Assembly: GCA_963667455.2 (NCBI GenBank)
Contig: CAXXFR010000019.1
Coordinates: 248,001-312,000 of the forward strand
Length of the DNA stretch: 64,000 bases
DNA from: Bin55 sp963667455
GTDB taxonomy: Bacteria; Pseudomonadota; Gammaproteobacteria; Pseudomonadales; Azotimanducaceae
Reading direction: 5' to 3'
Below are positions 25,860 to 35,417 of the stretch, piece by piece. The notes under the pieces were generated by a model. It made no database searches. It was given only the letters and a program-made list of their open reading frames with translations, and was not told the origin of the DNA. Within the stretch, counting starts at the first letter, position 1. Every line of letters starts with the position of its first letter. The translations under genes and the position numbers were made by a program.

Positions 25860-27983
25860 TTGCGAATGGTCAGACGAAGTCCTAACGGTTCCTCCTACGA
25901 ACGACTTTTACTCAACTTTGGAGCTGTGCTTTGCTTGGCCGTTCTCTTGGTTGGATGCGGCGGCTCGCCCACTCCAGAGACTCAATCGGTCGCATTGCTG
26001 GAAGATACGTCCATCGACATTGAGCTTTCCTCGGAGGGCTCGAGCGATGCTACGACAGCCTACGAAGTGACTGTGCCTCCGACCCTAGGTAACCTCACAG
26101 GCGACGCTCCAAAACTGACGTACACCCCTCACGACGATGTTTGGGGAGAAGACTCCTTCACTTATGCAATCGTAAGTTCAAGCGGTTCGAGATCCGAATC
26201 AACGACAGTCGAAATATTTATTCAGGCAGTGAACGATCCGCCTGTTGTACAACCGCTCGCACTTGAAGTGCTCGAAGATAGCAGTGGCGATGCGAGTCCT
26301 GAAGCAAGCGATATTGACGGTCTTGTTGTCCGCTTCGAGGTCCAATCCCATCCGAAGAACGGCTCTGTAGCCATGAATCCGACCGGATTCACCTACACGC
26401 CCATTCCCAATTTCAACGGATACGACCAATTCCATATTGTTGCCGTTGACAACGAGGGAGCGAAGTCCGAACCCACCAGCGTCGAGATCTCGGTTGGAGC
26501 GACCAACGACCTTCCAACAGCTCACGGATTGAGTGTTTCTATTCGCGAAGATACGCCGACAACGATTGAGCTTCGAGGTACGGACTCGGACGGTGGAACG
26601 TTGGAGTATCGAGTACTAGTAGCTCCCAAACACGGAACGATTGCAGGAAACGGGTCCACACGTACATACACTCCCAATACAGACTTTCATGGAAGCGACT
26701 CTTTCGAGTATGCCGCCGTCGATGCCCTCGGTTCGACTTCCGATTCGGCGTTAGTGTCGATTGATGTCCAGTCTGTAAACGACGCACCAGTCGCCCACGA
26801 ACAGGATGTTCGCGGATCAGAAGATAGCTCAATAGCAATCAGGTTGAACGGCTCGGACACCGACGGCGCCGTCGCTTCGTTCGAAATTGTGAACCATCCC
26901 CACAACGGATCGATTTATGGAAGCGGATCTTCTCAAACTTATACGCCCCAGCCAGACTTCCACGGGTCCGACTCATTTCAGTTCAGCGTGACAGACGAAT
27001 TGGGCCAGAAATCTCAACCGGCGACGATTTCTATCGAGATTGAACCCGTCAATGATCAACCCACAGCGCAATCGTCTCACTGGTTTACCGCGGAAGACAG
27101 CCGAGGTCTAAGAATTTCATTGCAAGGCAACGACCCGGACGGAGTTATCGACCGGTTTGAAATTGTGAGATCACCACGTTACGGAAGGTTGCGTCAAGTC
27201 GGTTCCCAGTGGGAATACACTCCATCAGAGGATTTTTGGGGCGACGACTCGTTCGACTTTGTGGCAATTGACGACGAGGGAATGCGCAGTGACGTTGAGA
27301 CAGCGACCATAGAAGTCGTTGAGAGCCCCGATCCACCGTCAGTTAGTTCGAGGAGAAGGAGCTACGAGACATATGTCGGTGAGACCATCGAAATAGATGT
27401 ACAAGTCTCCGACCCCGATGGAGATGCCAGATGGTTCAGTATCCAGGAGAGACGAAGGGATGTGAACGGCCGGTTCTTTCCTGCTTCGGGACGAGTACGC
27501 GAACTGAGGAACCTTCGATTTGAAGCCACGCGTATTGGCTCGTATTCCTATCGCATTGAAGTCGAGGACGACAAGGGTCTCAAGGGTTCGGAGACTATTA
27601 CCATTCATGTCCGCAACTCGCCACCGTTGTTTGAAAGGCCTTCACCCCGATACGACAAGGACAGTGGTACTGTGGAGTTCACATTGAGAGTTCGCGATCC
27701 GGACGGACGAATTCAACACTTTGTAATTGAGACCATCGACAATCGAGTCGCCGAGAGCATTGTCGTCAAGGAAAACGGAACACACGAAATTTCAGAGTCC
27801 TCACCATTTTCAACGGGTGGAGACTGCGAAGAGGAAGTCAATGCCAGTTGCAGCTTGAGAGTTATCTACACTCCCGATGAAATAGATGGCCATTCCCGAC
27901 GCATCCGTTTTTATGCCGTAGACGACGAAGGCGACGTTTCAAGGAAGGACTTCATCCGAATCGAAACACGTGAACTGCGTTGA
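25860..27983 (+). CDS. Lipoprotein with cadherin-like tandem-95-type repeats
   Basis: 707 aa from a TTG (ATG at 25866 is also possible). An N-terminal hydrophobic stretch ends in the lipobox L-V-G-C followed by GGSPTPE, so the protein should be lipidated. The body is about five consecutive repeats of ~90 residues of the tandem-95/cadherin-like type, with the signatures V-N-D-x-P, E-D, D-x-D-G, Y-T-P-x-x-D-F-x-G-x-D-S-F and D-x-x-G-x-x-S. The last ~200 residues hold more divergent Ig-like modules (S-D-P-D-G and R-D-P-D-G turns) and a short Cys-containing loop (DCEEEVNASCSL). Acidic DxDG turns suggest calcium binding. Likely a surface or periplasmic binding protein. Confidence 0.85.
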   Translation: MRMVRRSPNGSSYERLLLNFGAVLCLAVLLVGCGGSPTPETQSVALLEDTSIDIELSSEGSSDATTAYEVTVPPTLGNLTGDAPKLTYTPHDDVWGEDSFTYAIVSSSGSRSESTTVEIFIQAVNDPPVVQPLALEVLEDSSGDASPEASDIDGLVVRFEVQSHPKNGSVAMNPTGFTYTPIPNFNGYDQFHIVAVDNEGAKSEPTSVEISVGATNDLPTAHGLSVSIREDTPTTIELRGTDSDGGTLEYRVLVAPKHGTIAGNGSTRTYTPNTDFHGSDSFEYAAVDALGSTSDSALVSIDVQSVNDAPVAHEQDVRGSEDSSIAIRLNGSDTDGAVASFEIVNHPHNGSIYGSGSSQTYTPQPDFHGSDSFQFSVTDELGQKSQPATISIEIEPVNDQPTAQSSHWFTAEDSRGLRISLQGNDPDGVIDRFEIVRSPRYGRLRQVGSQWEYTPSEDFWGDDSFDFVAIDDEGMRSDVETATIEVVESPDPPSVSSRRRSYETYVGETIEIDVQVSDPDGDARWFSIQERRRDVNGRFFPASGRVRELRNLRFEATRIGSYSYRIEVEDDKGLKGSETITIHVRNSPPLFERPSPRYDKDSGTVEFTLRVRDPDGRIQHFVIETIDNRVAESIVVKENGTHEISESSPFSTGGDCEEEVNASCSLRVIYTPDEIDGHSRRIRFYAVDDEGDVSRKDFIRIETRELR

Positions 27984-28159
27984 CAGCCTCGTGAACGGAA
28001 TCAAAGCCACCGAATTCGAAGCCAATTGAGGTTCTGTCGAGAACGCACATGCGCGGACTGACTCCGGCCGCAAATCCGATGAAATCCCTCGCGCCTGATC
28101 GACAACACGTTGGGATCCATGATGGCAAGCAACGACTCTGCCGTTTGGATTTCGACCGG

Positions 28160-28189
28160 TGCTAGAATCACAGAATGTATGGTTAGGAG
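28160..28189 (+). promoter_or_regulatory. Extended -10 promoter element and ribosome site before small membrane gene
   Basis: TGCTAGAAT at 28160-28168 fits an extended -10 element; no good -35 is seen. AGGAG at 28185-28189 lies 6 nt before the TTG at 28196 and decides that start. Confidence 0.4.
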
Positions 28190-28195
28190 ACGAAC

Positions 28196-28414
28196 TTGGC
28201 GATCTTTAATAAACAGGAAGAGAGCAAGTTGCGTATCGCCTTTGTTTTCGGTCTAGGTTGTGCCTTAGTCTTGCTGATCATTACACCCCCTATTTCCGCA
28301 TATTTTAGATTTCTCTTCTCTTTATTCGTGATAACTGTTTTCGTATCAATACCGCTATTTTGGATCAGCCTACAGCAAATTATTTCACACCATCGGCAAG
28401 CTACCCGAGAGTAG
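28196..28414 (+). CDS. Small two-helix membrane protein, unknown function
   Basis: 72 aa, TTG start with a well-placed AGGAG. A charged head (IFNKQEESKLR) is followed by two TM helices (about residues 14-34 and 37-58) and a basic, His-rich tail (SHHRQATRE). No family recognised. A protein of similar size and topology occurs at 31260, and a broken one perhaps at 24851-25098, so the accessory block may contain a small family. Lower GC than the flanking housekeeping genes. Confidence 0.6.
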   Translation: MAIFNKQEESKLRIAFVFGLGCALVLLIITPPISAYFRFLFSLFVITVFVSIPLFWISLQQIISHHRQATRE

Positions 28415-28947
28415 ATTAGCTGAGAATTCAGACCTTGTTAGCCAGTCCTTTCCTGGTTCAATTGATCTAGCGGACTACGTCAGATCTGCGGAAGTTTTGC
28501 CTTTTGGGATGAAGTCGAGCGGAAGCTGAGGTTCCGTGAAGGTACAACACGACAGACCTGATGCTGGTGCGGCTACACGATGGGAAGACACAGAGGGAGA
28601 TAAACGGGTTGATCGACAAGTCCAGTGTGCGCTTCAAGAGGTGATTGCGACCGTTCGTCAGATTTTAGGCAGATTCACGCCATTCTTCGACAGGTATGCT
28701 GCAATGGACCCATGGTTGATGCGAGTCAAAGAATACGAGCTTGCGCTGAGGGATCAATCGGGGCGCGGCTGCAGATCATGAATCGCGAATAAAGGCACCC
28801 GTGATCGTCCTTGAGAAGCAAACGTTCTGGTTTACGTTCCGTTCTCGCAATTGGGCATATACTCAACAGGACTGACTTCTGTTCCAATCTTGTTCATTTC
28901 GCAAGCGTCCGGCTGACTCTCTGTCCTAATCTGGAGGACTCGCCTAC
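28415..28947. other. Gap without a supported gene
   Basis: An 81-codon frame (28536-28781, GTG) is open but resembles nothing recognised and has no good ribosome site. A different frame nearby reads R-L-H-D-G-K-T-Q-R-E-I-N-G-L-I, faintly like a recombinase or transposase helix-turn-helix, but it is too short to call. The promoter of the 647-aa gene should lie at the right end, where GGAGG precedes its ATG. Confidence 0.4.
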
Positions 28948-30891
28948 ATGGATTCACACGAACTCAAAAAATCCCGTCTTCCGGTGCAACTGCTATTGGG
29001 CGTTGCGATAGGCGGAGTCGTCACGGCAGCGGTCTTCATTGGAGTGTCGTCGCTTACCAACAACGAGGGTGGCTTCTCAGACGATGGACTCTCAACAGCT
29101 ATGAACGGGGAATCTCTAGGTGCAACCGCCGGCAAGGAAAGTGTCGGTGCTTCGCCCTTGAAGGGATCAATCGAAGAAGGACCCTTGGCAACTCTCCTGA
29201 GGAACCAAAGCAATTTTGGTCTCTCCTTAGCTCTGCACAACACCCTGGCTGGCGCTGACGAAAAGGAACTGCTGAGGCTCCTGGAGCAGTCAGCGGCCAT
29301 CGAGCATGTCAGTCGGCGTCAGCTCGTCCAAGGAACAATCTTTCGCAGATACGCTTCTCTCAATCCCAAGGGTGCCATTAAGCAAGTTTCGATCATGCCG
29401 AGACTTCAACACGGAGATCTTCTGGGAACAGTCTTCGGAGAGTGGGCACTCACACACTTGGACGATGCTGTAGCTAGCGCTAAGAATCTGGGCGGATTTG
29501 GCAAGCTTGCAGCGCTTCGAGGAATCTTGGAATCGCGCGATGACCTTTCTGATTCCGTTCGCATTGAGATCGGGCGACAGTTGGGCAATGAACGTGTCGC
29601 TCAAAACGTCGTATCTCAGTCAAATATCTCCGAAGCGATTAAGGAACCAGCATTGGCTTGGGACATGCTCATTGGAGACGATCTGCTCGATACGGCTCAA
29701 ACGGGAACGCTCATTCAGGTCGCTGAAGCGTGGGTCGAAAAGGATGGCATGTCAGTCTTGGGAAGGATTAACGACACACTCACCGACTGGACTTCCAAGA
29801 CGTCTGTCTTGTCTGCAGTCGTCCACAACCTTGTTCAAGCCGATGCACAGGGTGTCTTCGACTTCGTTCGGACAATGGAGAACGATAGCCACAACACGGT
29901 GATTATGAACGTTGTGAATGCATGGGCCAGACTGGATCCGGAAGCAGCTCTTGTCGCGGTGGAGGCTGTGGAATCGGGGCGCTTGCGCACCTCGCTGGAA
30001 CACAGCATTGCTTCGGCATGGGGAAGAAGCAATCCGCGTGAAGTTCTAGACAATCTTGATCTCTTGCCGGAAAATGCCCGGGATGCTGCCATGAGCTCGG
30101 CCTTAACTGCATTAGCACAAACCTCTCCTGAGGAAGCGGCCAATCTTATGGCGGGCATGGACGGAGGCGAATACCAGCTAATGACAGCATTCCAAGTGAT
30201 GAGTGTGTGGGCAAACAAAGACCCAATTGCAGCATTGGAATGGACTCTCAACAATCCAGAAATCGAGGACTGGCGTGCCTCACTATTGCCCTCGATCCTC
30301 TTCCAAGTTGCTAGCAGGAATCCGCAACGTGCATTTGATATCGCTCTTCAACAACCCATCGGGGAGAACCAAATAGGACTAGAAGCGCAAGTGATAGCCA
30401 ACATTGCCTCAGCAGACCTCGAGCAAGCTCTAGCGTTGCTGTCCCAGGTCCGCGAAGGTCCCACGCTGGTGTATGCGCTCAATTCAGTGGGATCTGCACT
30501 GGTGCGAAATGGGGAAGTGGATGAGGCATGGATGCTTGCGCAGCGGGTTTCCGAGTCTCAACGTGACGCCTACTACCAAAGCGTGGTGAGCGCATGGGCG
30601 TTACACGATGCAACCGAACTCTACGAGTCTATCGACAGTCTCCCGTCGGATGAGATAAAGTCGTTCGCGGCATCGAGACTGGTCTCGTTCAACTCTTGGT
30701 CACGCAATCTCGACGACGATCAGATTAACCATGCCAAGTCCTACCTGAATGAACGGGACGCCAAGTCGATCGAGCAGGTTTCTCGAGGCGTAGGTTATCG
30801 AGTAGGTGCAGAATTCATGAATCTTGGAAGTAGCGCTGTTTCGGGTGCGGACACTTATGTCGAAGCCACCGAATCGGAGGATTCTGACTAG
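28948..30891 (+). CDS. Membrane-anchored alpha-solenoid repeat protein, copy A (divergent paralogue of B1-B6)
   Basis: 647 aa, ATG with GGAGG at 28933-28937. A basic head (HELKKSRLP) and one TM helix (about residues 12-32) anchor a periplasmic body. After a Gly/Ser-rich linker there are about fifteen two-helix repeats of 31-33 residues with motifs such as A-W-A-R-L-D-P-E-A-A-L, V-W-A-N-K-D-P-I-A-A-L-E-W and Q-T-S-P-E-E-A-A-N-L. It is colinear with the B proteins (shared V-R-E-G-P-T and N-G-E-V-D-x-A segments) but clearly diverged, and lacks the variable loop that B proteins have after the Q-P-I motif. It has neither their promoter nor their 3' hairpin. TPR/PPR-like architecture suggests protein binding; function unknown. 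Confidence 0.8.
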   Translation: MDSHELKKSRLPVQLLLGVAIGGVVTAAVFIGVSSLTNNEGGFSDDGLSTAMNGESLGATAGKESVGASPLKGSIEEGPLATLLRNQSNFGLSLALHNTLAGADEKELLRLLEQSAAIEHVSRRQLVQGTIFRRYASLNPKGAIKQVSIMPRLQHGDLLGTVFGEWALTHLDDAVASAKNLGGFGKLAALRGILESRDDLSDSVRIEIGRQLGNERVAQNVVSQSNISEAIKEPALAWDMLIGDDLLDTAQTGTLIQVAEAWVEKDGMSVLGRINDTLTDWTSKTSVLSAVVHNLVQADAQGVFDFVRTMENDSHNTVIMNVVNAWARLDPEAALVAVEAVESGRLRTSLEHSIASAWGRSNPREVLDNLDLLPENARDAAMSSALTALAQTSPEEAANLMAGMDGGEYQLMTAFQVMSVWANKDPIAALEWTLNNPEIEDWRASLLPSILFQVASRNPQRAFDIALQQPIGENQIGLEAQVIANIASADLEQALALLSQVREGPTLVYALNSVGSALVRNGEVDEAWMLAQRVSESQRDAYYQSVVSAWALHDATELYESIDSLPSDEIKSFAASRLVSFNSWSRNLDDDQINHAKSYLNERDAKSIEQVSRGVGYRVGAEFMNLGSSAVSGADTYVEATESEDSD

Positions 30892-31256
30892 GCAACCCGG
30901 GCATCGATAGTGGCTGTTCGGTTTCAATCCTAGGGGTGAAGCGGGGAGTTCGAGTCTCGGGCTGAGAGCGTGACTTGAGCGATGGCTCCCTAACGACGGA
31001 AACCAGCAATGCGAGCCAAAATGTAAGGGCAACAGGGAGCTAGTGCCGTGTTGTTGAAGCCCGATATCGTGAGTCTCAACCCGCCCACTCAGCCATCTAT
31101 TTCACAAAACCACACCTGTCTCGTCCTTGGTTTCCAAAATCGCTGTGTCTAGACTTGCGCCATAGAGTGTGGAGTTCGTATGCTATGGACCCGGAACCTG
31201 GGCCGACCGGCACATGAGTTGTTGATCTGTGTTACCATCATCGGAAGTATTTTGCA
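30892..31256. other. Gap without a supported gene
   Basis: Only short antisense frames are open. A TTCGAGTC near 30949 recalls a tRNA T-loop, but the flanking bases do not pair. No hairpin like those behind B1-B6 is present. Confidence 0.4.
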
Positions 31257-31259
31257 GTG

Positions 31260-31484
31260 ATGGCAACTGTGAAACTAGCCAAGAGTGACGCGCAAGCACT
31301 GTCTTTCACCTTCTTTCTGGGAACGTGGTTTGCTATGTTGTTGCTAATCCACGATCCTCCGGACACAGTAGGCGAAAGATGGATTCAGTCGCTAGTTATA
31401 ATTTCTACTTTGATTGTACTTCATATACTCTGGATAGTCTTCAAGAAACTAACTTTTGAAAGATCCTCCCAGATTGACGAATGA
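31260..31484 (+). CDS. Small two-helix membrane protein, unknown function
   Basis: 74 aa from the ATG at 31260 (an in-frame GTG lies one codon earlier). CGGAAG upstream is a weak ribosome site. Two TM helices (about residues 15-31 and 44-63) are separated by a short loop with DPPDTV; the C-terminus is charged (KKLTFERSSQIDE). Same size and topology as the protein at 28196. It lies just upstream of the PH-domain pair in the same direction, so it might belong to that transcription unit. Confidence 0.55.
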   Translation: MATVKLAKSDAQALSFTFFLGTWFAMLLLIHDPPDTVGERWIQSLVIISTLIVLHILWIVFKKLTFERSSQIDE

Positions 31485-31615
31485 CTCTCGTGCATTGCTA
31501 TGGGAGTAGATTAGGAATTGGATCGATTCCATCTTCTGAACGGAGTCGAGCACTGCAATCGTATCCACCTTTGTATAGGAATTCCCAAATACTCTCTTGG
31601 TAGCCAGTATTTGAA

Positions 31616-32158
31616 ATGTGTCAGTCGCCGTTGTCGTACCAAGTCAGAGACGATTCCGATCAGTTCTCGCGACTCGGACCCAAAGCACTGGCTGCGGCAA
31701 TCGTTAAGTGTTTTGGAATCTTCATATGGATTTGCTTCTTAATTGCATGGCTTCGTTTTTCCATATCTTTACTCACAATTCCCCTAGATTTCAGTGAAGT
31801 TCCTTGGCTATCTCTGACCATAACCTTGCTAGTTATTTTTTTCTGGTCGTTGACGATAACGATATTGCGACACTTTTTTCGCTCCTATAAACTGAACGAA
31901 GAGTGTTTGCACAGTAAGTCAGGTGTGTTTTGGAACATACACACTGCTGTTCCGCTCAATCGAGTGCAGCATGCCGAGGTCGTTAAAGGTCTGTTTGAGC
32001 GACTCTTCGGCTTGGCGACGCTTACCGTTCACACTGCTGGGCCTGGCTCGCACGCGGTATCTCTGAAGTACTTGGATCTACACGTGGCCCATGAAATGCT
32101 GAAAGAGATCATCCCGGAGAACGTCGAACGGAGCGATGATGCCGCAGAACCGGATTGA
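31616..32158 (+). CDS. YdbS-like PH-domain membrane protein (bPH_2)
   Basis: 180 aa. Two TM helices (about residues 31-55 and 62-82) are followed by one bacterial PH_2 (DUF304) domain with Y-K-L-N-E-E-C-L-H-S-K-S-G-V, P-L-N-R-V-Q-H-A-E-V and a helix ending E-M-L-K-E-I-I. This matches Bacillus YdbS in size and layout. It overlaps the next gene by 23 bp, and such YdbS/YdbT pairs are common; in Bacillus the pair affects resistance to a secreted peptide. Inner membrane. Confidence 0.8.
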   Translation: MCQSPLSYQVRDDSDQFSRLGPKALAAAIVKCFGIFIWICFLIAWLRFSISLLTIPLDFSEVPWLSLTITLLVIFFWSLTITILRHFFRSYKLNEECLHSKSGVFWNIHTAVPLNRVQHAEVVKGLFERLFGLATLTVHTAGPGSHAVSLKYLDLHVAHEMLKEIIPENVERSDDAAEPD

Positions 32159-33770
32159 GAGCGGCCAGTGGCGTCGATTGCATCTCTCTCATCTATTCCA
32201 CTCCAAGTTATTGTTGTTTCCACCGGTTATGTCCGTTGGAGTCGCCGTAGGCATATTCATCGAAGGTTCTGTCGATGAGATAACTAAGGTGCTCGTTGTA
32301 GTCGTACTCTCGACCCTATATGGCCTTTTCCTGTTCGTACCTATTTTGGTGTATCTGTTGCTTCGTCACCGCGCATTTCGATTTCAATTTCACGATGATC
32401 GCCTAGTCATACGAACGGGGCTGTTCGAACTCAACGACAGGATCATTCTGTACGAGAGACTCCATGGCCTTGACACAACCAAATCTGTATTGCACCGAAT
32501 GTTCGGCACGGTCAGGATAAGCCTGCAGACTCGCAGTACGTCTGAAGAGCTTGTACTGCGTTCTGTGGACATGTCCGTCGCTGGAGAACTGGGGCAGCTT
32601 CTCTCTGACTATCAGGAAAACCGATCTCATTCGATAGTGTCTGCGATGGACCGGGAAGATGAAGACATCGGACCGAAGGATTCGATGCAACCCGAGCCTC
32701 TACACAGCATTTCCATACTGGAGTGTTGTAAATTAGGCTTCGTTCGTAATCGAGCGGCACTGATCCTGTCGGCCGTCGCTACGTTTCTGGTGTCTCGATT
32801 TAGCCACTTGGGCTCCTTGCTCGGTGATGCCTTTGCAGTTCAATTTCACGTTGGACCTTTGGACATGACTGTCAGTGGAGGTTGGATTCCGTGGATTGAA
32901 ATCACTGTTTTGGAAGGAGTGGACGCGTGGGAACTGGCCTTGTTTCTGGCCGCTGTCGCAAGTGTGTTCGTAGTGTTCCTAGCGATTGTGTCTTTAGCTC
33001 TTGCAATCTTTCAATTCTTTAAGTTCAGGCTTGATCTGGACGATTCGATTTTGAGAAGCGAATCGGGTCTTCTAGTCCGCGCCGTACAGAACACTCCGCT
33101 TCACCGTATTCAAGCGATCAGGATTCTCAGTACGATTCGTTCACGCCTCGTGGATCGTGAATCCATTTGGTGTGGCACTTCCGCCATGCCAGCGGTTGAG
33201 GTACAACCTGACCTATTGAACGTGCTCTCGAATTGGTTGGTGCCCTTAGTTCCAATAAGCAAGACGAGGGAGATCATTAGGCGTGTATTACCTGCAAACG
33301 TGGACTTTGAACAAGAGAATTGGGAGGCGATTGATGTGGCTCGAGTCTGGAAACGGCGGCTCAACCTCCACTTGATCTATGTGTTGGTTATCACAGTAGG
33401 CATTGCGTGGATCAGCTGGTGGCTCTTGATCATAACTGTAGGCCTGGTGGGCTGGGCAGTCTGGATGTCGAAACTGTACTCGAAGAGCCTGCTTTACCAA
33501 CTGCTCGACAATGCGATCATGTTCAGGAAGGGTTGGTGGAGCCGCTCATGGACAATTGTTCCGTTCGACAAGATTCAAGCAGTCACGGTCACTCAGAACC
33601 TGTTTGATAGTCGACTCAACATGGCAAGGCTAGGTGTGGATGTGGCTGTAACTGGACCGCAGAATATCGGGAGATGCTTGCTTCGGATTCCTTACCTTGA
33701 ACTGGATCGTTGTGCCGAGATCCGAGATATCTTGATTCGAGAGTCGTCGCTTCGAGAGAACGAGTGGTAG
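32136..33770 (+). CDS. YdbT-like protein with three bPH_2 domains
   Basis: 544 aa. Pattern: TM pair (about residues 27-70), a PH_2 domain with the R-L-H-G-L-D motif, a TM region (about 205-300), a second PH_2 domain with V-Q-N-T-P-L-H-R-I-Q-A-I-R, a third TM pair (about 408-440), and a third PH_2 domain with V-P-F-D-K-I-Q-A-V-T-V-T-Q-N. This is the YdbT architecture. Translationally coupled to the YdbS-like gene. Likely a membrane complex; biochemical activity unknown. Confidence 0.8.
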   Translation: MMPQNRIESGQWRRLHLSHLFHSKLLLFPPVMSVGVAVGIFIEGSVDEITKVLVVVVLSTLYGLFLFVPILVYLLLRHRAFRFQFHDDRLVIRTGLFELNDRIILYERLHGLDTTKSVLHRMFGTVRISLQTRSTSEELVLRSVDMSVAGELGQLLSDYQENRSHSIVSAMDREDEDIGPKDSMQPEPLHSISILECCKLGFVRNRAALILSAVATFLVSRFSHLGSLLGDAFAVQFHVGPLDMTVSGGWIPWIEITVLEGVDAWELALFLAAVASVFVVFLAIVSLALAIFQFFKFRLDLDDSILRSESGLLVRAVQNTPLHRIQAIRILSTIRSRLVDRESIWCGTSAMPAVEVQPDLLNVLSNWLVPLVPISKTREIIRRVLPANVDFEQENWEAIDVARVWKRRLNLHLIYVLVITVGIAWISWWLLIITVGLVGWAVWMSKLYSKSLLYQLLDNAIMFRKGWWSRSWTIVPFDKIQAVTVTQNLFDSRLNMARLGVDVAVTGPQNIGRCLLRIPYLELDRCAEIRDILIRESSLRENEW

Positions 33771-33859
33771 TCGAGCCCCACGTGGACGAGATTACTGCCT
33801 AGAGGAGATCAGATCACGAACGAGTCCTAGGACATAAGCAAATTCCGTGTAACAGATAG

Positions 33860-33888
33860 TTCAAATTCAACCGCATTCCCGCTAATAT
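33860..33888 (+). promoter_or_regulatory. Probable sigma-70 promoter of guaBA
   Basis: TTCAAA (33860-33865), 17-bp spacer, TAATAT (33883-33888). Expected start of transcription is about 33895, with the GGGAGG ribosome site of guaB directly after it. Confidence 0.4.
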
Positions 33889-33915
33889 GCCCTCTTTGAA
33901 GGGAGGTAGTCAGTC

Positions 33916-35385
33916 TTGGTCAACCTGACTCAAGAGGCGTACACGTTCGACGATGTGTTGTTGCGGCCCGGATACTCGGAAATACTCCCGCAGGAAGTTT
34001 CTACTCGGACTCGACTCAGCCGGGACATAGCTCTCAACGTTCCGCTCGTTGCTGCGGCGATGGACACCGTAACTGAATCGAGGATGGCAATCGCCCTCGC
34101 CCAAGAGGGAGGCATCGGCATCGTTCACAAGAACATGTCGATCGAATCGCAATCCAACCACGTTCGATTCGTCAAGAAATTCGAAGCTGGAATCATCCGC
34201 AACCCCATCACGATATCGCCCCGCGCCAGCGTAGGTGAGTTGCTGGCTCTCACCACTCAGCACCGAATTTCGGGGGTCCCGGTTGTCGACGGCGACGATC
34301 TGGTCGGAATCGTTACACGCCGCGATATTCGGTTTCAAGAGAATCTGGATGCTCGCGTTTCCGAGGTGATGACTCCAAAGTCGAATCTCGTTACCGCTCA
34401 AGCAGATACGTCGTCAGTAGAGATAACCGGTTTGCTTCACAAACATCGCATCGAGAAGGTCCTACTCACCGATGACGATGGAAAGCTCGTGGGCATGGTC
34501 ACGGTAAAGGACATTGAAAAAGCCAAGGCTTACCCAAATGCATGCAAAGACGCTCAGGGTCGGCTTCGCACCGGGGCTTCGGTTGGAACTGACGCCGCTT
34601 CGGACGATCGAGTGGCCGCTCTGATCGATGCCGATGTCGACGTGATCGTCGTCGATTCCGCCCACGGACACTCTAGCAGAGTGCTCAATCGCATCCGTTG
34701 GATTAAACAGAAGTATCCGTCCGTCCAAGTCATGGGCGGGAATGTGGCTACTGCAGACGGCGCTCAGGCGGTAATCGATGCCGGCGCAGACGCTGTGAAG
34801 GTTGGAATTGGACCCGGAAGCATTTGTACGACCCGAGTAGTCAGTGGGGTTGGAGTTCCTCAGGTTTCCGCCATTGCGGACGTTTTCTCCGTCGCTGACA
34901 AGGAGGGCATCCCTGTCGTTGCAGACGGAGGAATTCGTTACTCCGGCGACGTAGCCAAGGCCATAGCGGCTGGATCGGATTGCGCGATGATCGGTTCTTT
35001 GTTTGCCGGAGCGGACGAAGCGCCGGGCGAAGTGGAACTGTATCAAGGCCGAACATACAAGAACTATCGCGGGATGGGGTCATTGGGCGCAATGAATGAA
35101 AACGAAGGTTCCTCCGATCGATACTTTCAAGATGGCGTCGAAAGCCGCGACAAAATGGTTCCGGAGGGTGTGGAAGGGCGTGTCCCTTATCGAGGACCCG
35201 TGGGTCCGATAGTCTTTCAGCTCGTCGGAGGCTTGCGGGCAGCCATGGGTTACACCGGTTGTCGAGACATTAAGGAGATGCGAACCAAGACTAGGTTCAT
35301 ACCCATAACCTCCGCATCGATGGCTGAAGGGCACGCACACGACGTGTCCATCACAAAGGAAGCTCCAAACTACCCTGGCACGTAG
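33916..35385 (+). CDS. guaB: Inosine-5'-monophosphate dehydrogenase
   Basis: 489 aa, TTG start with GGGAGG upstream. Oxidises IMP to XMP with NAD, the committed step to GMP. TIM-barrel core interrupted by two CBS domains (about residues 92-205). Seen: Y-T-F-D-D-V-L-L-R-P, the catalytic Cys in GPGSICTTRVV near residue 303, and the mobile flap R-Y-F-Q with EGVEGRVPYRG. guaA follows 32 bp downstream. Separated here from xseA by the accessory block. Confidence 0.97.
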   Translation: MVNLTQEAYTFDDVLLRPGYSEILPQEVSTRTRLSRDIALNVPLVAAAMDTVTESRMAIALAQEGGIGIVHKNMSIESQSNHVRFVKKFEAGIIRNPITISPRASVGELLALTTQHRISGVPVVDGDDLVGIVTRRDIRFQENLDARVSEVMTPKSNLVTAQADTSSVEITGLLHKHRIEKVLLTDDDGKLVGMVTVKDIEKAKAYPNACKDAQGRLRTGASVGTDAASDDRVAALIDADVDVIVVDSAHGHSSRVLNRIRWIKQKYPSVQVMGGNVATADGAQAVIDAGADAVKVGIGPGSICTTRVVSGVGVPQVSAIADVFSVADKEGIPVVADGGIRYSGDVAKAIAAGSDCAMIGSLFAGADEAPGEVELYQGRTYKNYRGMGSLGAMNENEGSSDRYFQDGVESRDKMVPEGVEGRVPYRGPVGPIVFQLVGGLRAAMGYTGCRDIKEMRTKTRFIPITSASMAEGHAHDVSITKEAPNYPGT

Positions 35386-35417
35386 AACCCAATCGAGATC
35401 GTGAAGGGAATTCGGCT

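Noticed and set aside
28536..28781. 81-codon frame in the gap before copy A
   Set aside because: No ribosome site, no recognisable domain, biased residues; kept only as gap content.
30944..30960. tRNA-like TTCGAGTC
   Set aside because: Flanking bases do not form a T-stem, and no acceptor or anticodon arm was found around it.
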